Below the pieces are notes generated by a model. It searched no databases. It saw nothing but the letters and a program-made list of their open reading frames with translations, and was not told where the DNA came from. Below, one piece after another: positions 61,587-64,000 of a stretch of DNA of 64,000 bases. A program made the translations under genes and the position numbers. Position 1 is the first letter of the stretch. The number at the start of each line of letters is the position of its first letter. This DNA is from Eopsaltria australis (lineage: Eukaryota; Chordata; Aves; Passeriformes; Petroicidae): contig JAVTVJ010000068.1 in the NCBI GenBank assembly GCA_034509425.1, forward strand, positions 6,882,001 through 6,946,000, written 5' to 3'.

Positions 61587-64000
61587 CTCCTAAATTCATC
61601 AGACTTCTGCTGTGAGACAGCTTCTTGCTACACAGGCACTATGTCTACTTTTAAATGTCCTCTGCAGTGATCTGGATTTCTTTTTCCACGGTCTTGCAAG
61701 AAAGAGTATGATGAAGTGTCAGAAAATAGCCTTGTATTTGCCTTCTGAACTCCTCCCAGCTAGCCAACATACTGTATGTAAGTATGCAGACAGCACAATT
61801 GCACTGAGTGTCCAGGCACTACTTTCATTAATGCCAAAACATGGCTATATTTTCATTCAATATGCAGCCCCGTGACATTTGCTAGGACCTCACTTGTCAC
61901 TCCCAGCACCACCCTGTAACAGGAGCTCAGTTCAGGCTCACAGTCACTGCATCTCCTGGGGCCCAGAGCCGTTGTCTTGCATCTGCCCAGGCAGGTCAGG
62001 CAAGCAAATGCTGCTCACTGTTGGCTGACCCCTCTCTGGCTGTGGTTCACACATCTTTCTGGAAAGCCCATCTTCTCCCATGATAACCCTGAGATTTCTA
62101 AATTACTCTTCAGCCTTTACTTTACACTTCATTAATCTCTTGTTCTCTGAAACTTAGTCAGCAATTATTTTGTTCAACACTGGTAAAAATTTAAAAAAAA
62201 AATTTTTAGAGAAGGATGTGGGCTTCTTCACCCTACCTTCTTGATCTCCCACTCTTGTTAAGGGCAGCATAGCCATTTCAAACAGAGCATCTGAACTTGC
62301 TCATTGAAACATCTTAATTACTACATTTTAATTCATTTAATATATGCTATATCGATTTCACTTGGCAGCAATTATTTTTCTAATCAGAATGTTTCTCTGC
62401 CAAAAGTCAGTTGTTTTACTGGAGTCTGTGACAACAGTGTTGCCTTTATCTCACAGATTTGTAATTTAATTAAAACTGATACCAAAGAAATAAATGAACT
62501 GTTTATTATAAAACCATGTTGAATAACACTCATTAGAATAAAGGGATTACAGCTTACATTGATTATTATCATTCTTTTCATGATTTGTTGAGAGCTGATA
62601 AAAGACTGGCCAATACAAAGCTACCTAGCACAGTCTGTTAATTTATAAACATGCAGACAGAACATTAGTTTTTATTGTGTCCCCCATATCTTCTGTAACA
62701 CTCCCAGAGATGCTGGACTGAAGTGGTTTGGAGAACTCTTCAGCCACTTCTTTCAGAACTCCTGGCTGCATTGCAAGATTGCAGTGTTCAATGGAGCAGT
62801 GGCTGCTCACCAACAATGCTGCTCACACACACCACCACATTTCCAGGCACTTGCTTTTCCCTCTAGGTACTGACATTTGAATTTGAGCATTTGCTGACTA
62901 GGTGAAGGAATGAAAGAACAGCACAACACTTCTGTTCTTATGAGGGAAACAAAAGGCAACATATTTCAAATTTTTGCAGTGGAATCCAACTCCCAAAATT
63001 AAAATCAGTAAACATTGTCTTTCTTTTCTTGAAAATACTTGAATAGCAGTGAGTAGCTTTGAAAAGAGAAAACAAACAGCAAACAAACAAAACCCACAAA
63101 AATGCAACAAAAAGTCCAAATGCAAGAGGATAAACACAAGAGGAGAGAGCAAGTAGCACAGGAGACAGGCTGGTAACAAAGAGCAGCTGGGCAGTCCCTT
63201 GGGAAATCCTGTGATTGAATCACAGCTACTGACCTCCCAGCCAGGGCTGAGGCACACAGCAAGGCAGGGCATCCTCTGGGAAACAGAAGCCTTTGCTGTG
63301 CTGCCAGCCTGAAACCTTCCTGATTGCTCTGTTAGTCCTTTCCAGCAGCTCTGTACAGCTCCATATTTCACCCTCACAGAGGAATGTAACACTTGTCTAA
63401 AAACTTTCCAAGGATGACAACAAGCACATACTTATTCCTATGAGTACAAAATCACACTGAACAGTAAATGCATTAAATGTGCCTTCTCTTATCTTGGGAT
63501 GATGAAACCCAGCCAAGAACTGGAGTTCCCATCAGCACTGATGAAAGACATTTTACACCATGAGCAGGACATGAGGTGAATGGACACCACATAAAATATG
63601 ATATTCACCAGCAAAGGTCAAAGACACCAAAAGTGTAGTAAGAAAATAAATGACCAGAGTATCTTTACTGAATCAACAGAAACTTAGGCTCTCAGTGTGT
63701 TGTTATAGCACACCATTTTAAGGAGCTGGACTGATTACTATCTCTCCAGATTGAGAGAGACTAGTAACTAATACCTGAGAACAATCACATAACTTCTAAA
63801 AGAAGGTTTCAAAATATTTCAAACAAAAAATATAGAGATAATGGTCCAAATCTAAAGCCTAAAACTGAATCATAGTACACAAGACATTACATCCCTGTGA
63901 TCTGTATGCATATCTTTTCTAAAATTCATGTCAAGGTAATACATGCACAGACAGAGAGCTAACCATAGTTTTCAATGTACAAGCAGAGGCATATAGCCAA
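61587..64000. other. Unique non-coding DNA
   Basis: No gene recognised. The longest frame is 164 codons on the minus strand (62898-63392), giving a Leu/Phe/Cys-rich peptide with a hydrophobic middle; its composition follows the A/C-rich plus strand (AACAAAC runs near 63070-63110). A 17-base palindrome lies at 63209-63225. Confidence 0.5.

Noticed and set aside
62898..63392. 164-codon minus frame with a Leu/Phe/Cys-rich hydrophobic stretch
   Set aside because: Composition mirrors an A/C-rich plus strand with AAAC repeats; no recognised domain.

Overview
The window reads as nuclear DNA from a bird, most likely a songbird. The evidence is the repeats: several CR1 (chicken repeat 1) LINE fragments with typical avian 3' ends, and one solo LTR of an endogenous-retrovirus family that I recall as common in passerine genomes. 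The rest is AT-rich, mostly unique sequence with sparse short microsatellites. I recognise no host protein-coding exon, RNA gene, CRISPR array or prokaryotic feature. The open frames are short (under 200 codons), scattered on both strands, and either lie inside repeats or match no family I know. The best reading is an intergenic or deep-intronic stretch.

Layout. 1-12,000: unique AT-rich DNA with a probable CR1 tail (876-935), an old CR1 reverse-transcriptase relic (about 1,690-1,960), a perfect 13-bp-arm hairpin (3043-3074) and a TA/TG microsatellite (5617-5682). 12,015-14,110: a younger CR1 copy (+), followed after about 430 bases by a much older CR1 copy (+). 14,100-20,700: unique DNA with a GC-richer block (17,165-17,775) and a small array of homeodomain-type TAATTA/CAATTA cores at 12-13 bp spacing (18,801-18,851). 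20,721-21,320: a CR1 tail (-) and a possible old CR1 scrap (+). 23,200-23,480: a GC-richer patch with a good match to a CTCF site. 23,500-34,600: unique DNA. 34,648-38,445: three CR1 insertions in alternating orientation (-, +, -) with a GC-rich patch between the last two; the first keeps part of the reverse-transcriptase frame. 38,446-61,000: unique DNA with a 28-bp tandem duplication (44,035-44,090), a long AAGGG microsatellite (45,391-45,575), a possible old CR1 (about 47,960-48,130), a 19-bp tandem duplication (49,789-49,826) and a short palindrome (58,910-58,932). 61,005-61,586: the solo LTR (-). 61,587-64,000: unique DNA.

There is no gene system to describe. The functional history visible is serial retrotransposition: very old CR1, younger CR1, then a retroviral LTR reduced to a solo copy. 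Both younger CR1 copies that retain the reverse-transcriptase active-site region have lost the catalytic aspartate pair, one by substitution and one by a 9-base in-frame deletion. I did not find a novel system; the most checkable regulatory leads are the CTCF-like site and the periodic homeodomain-core array. Family assignments come from memory of consensus sequences, without alignment software, so element edges are approximate.
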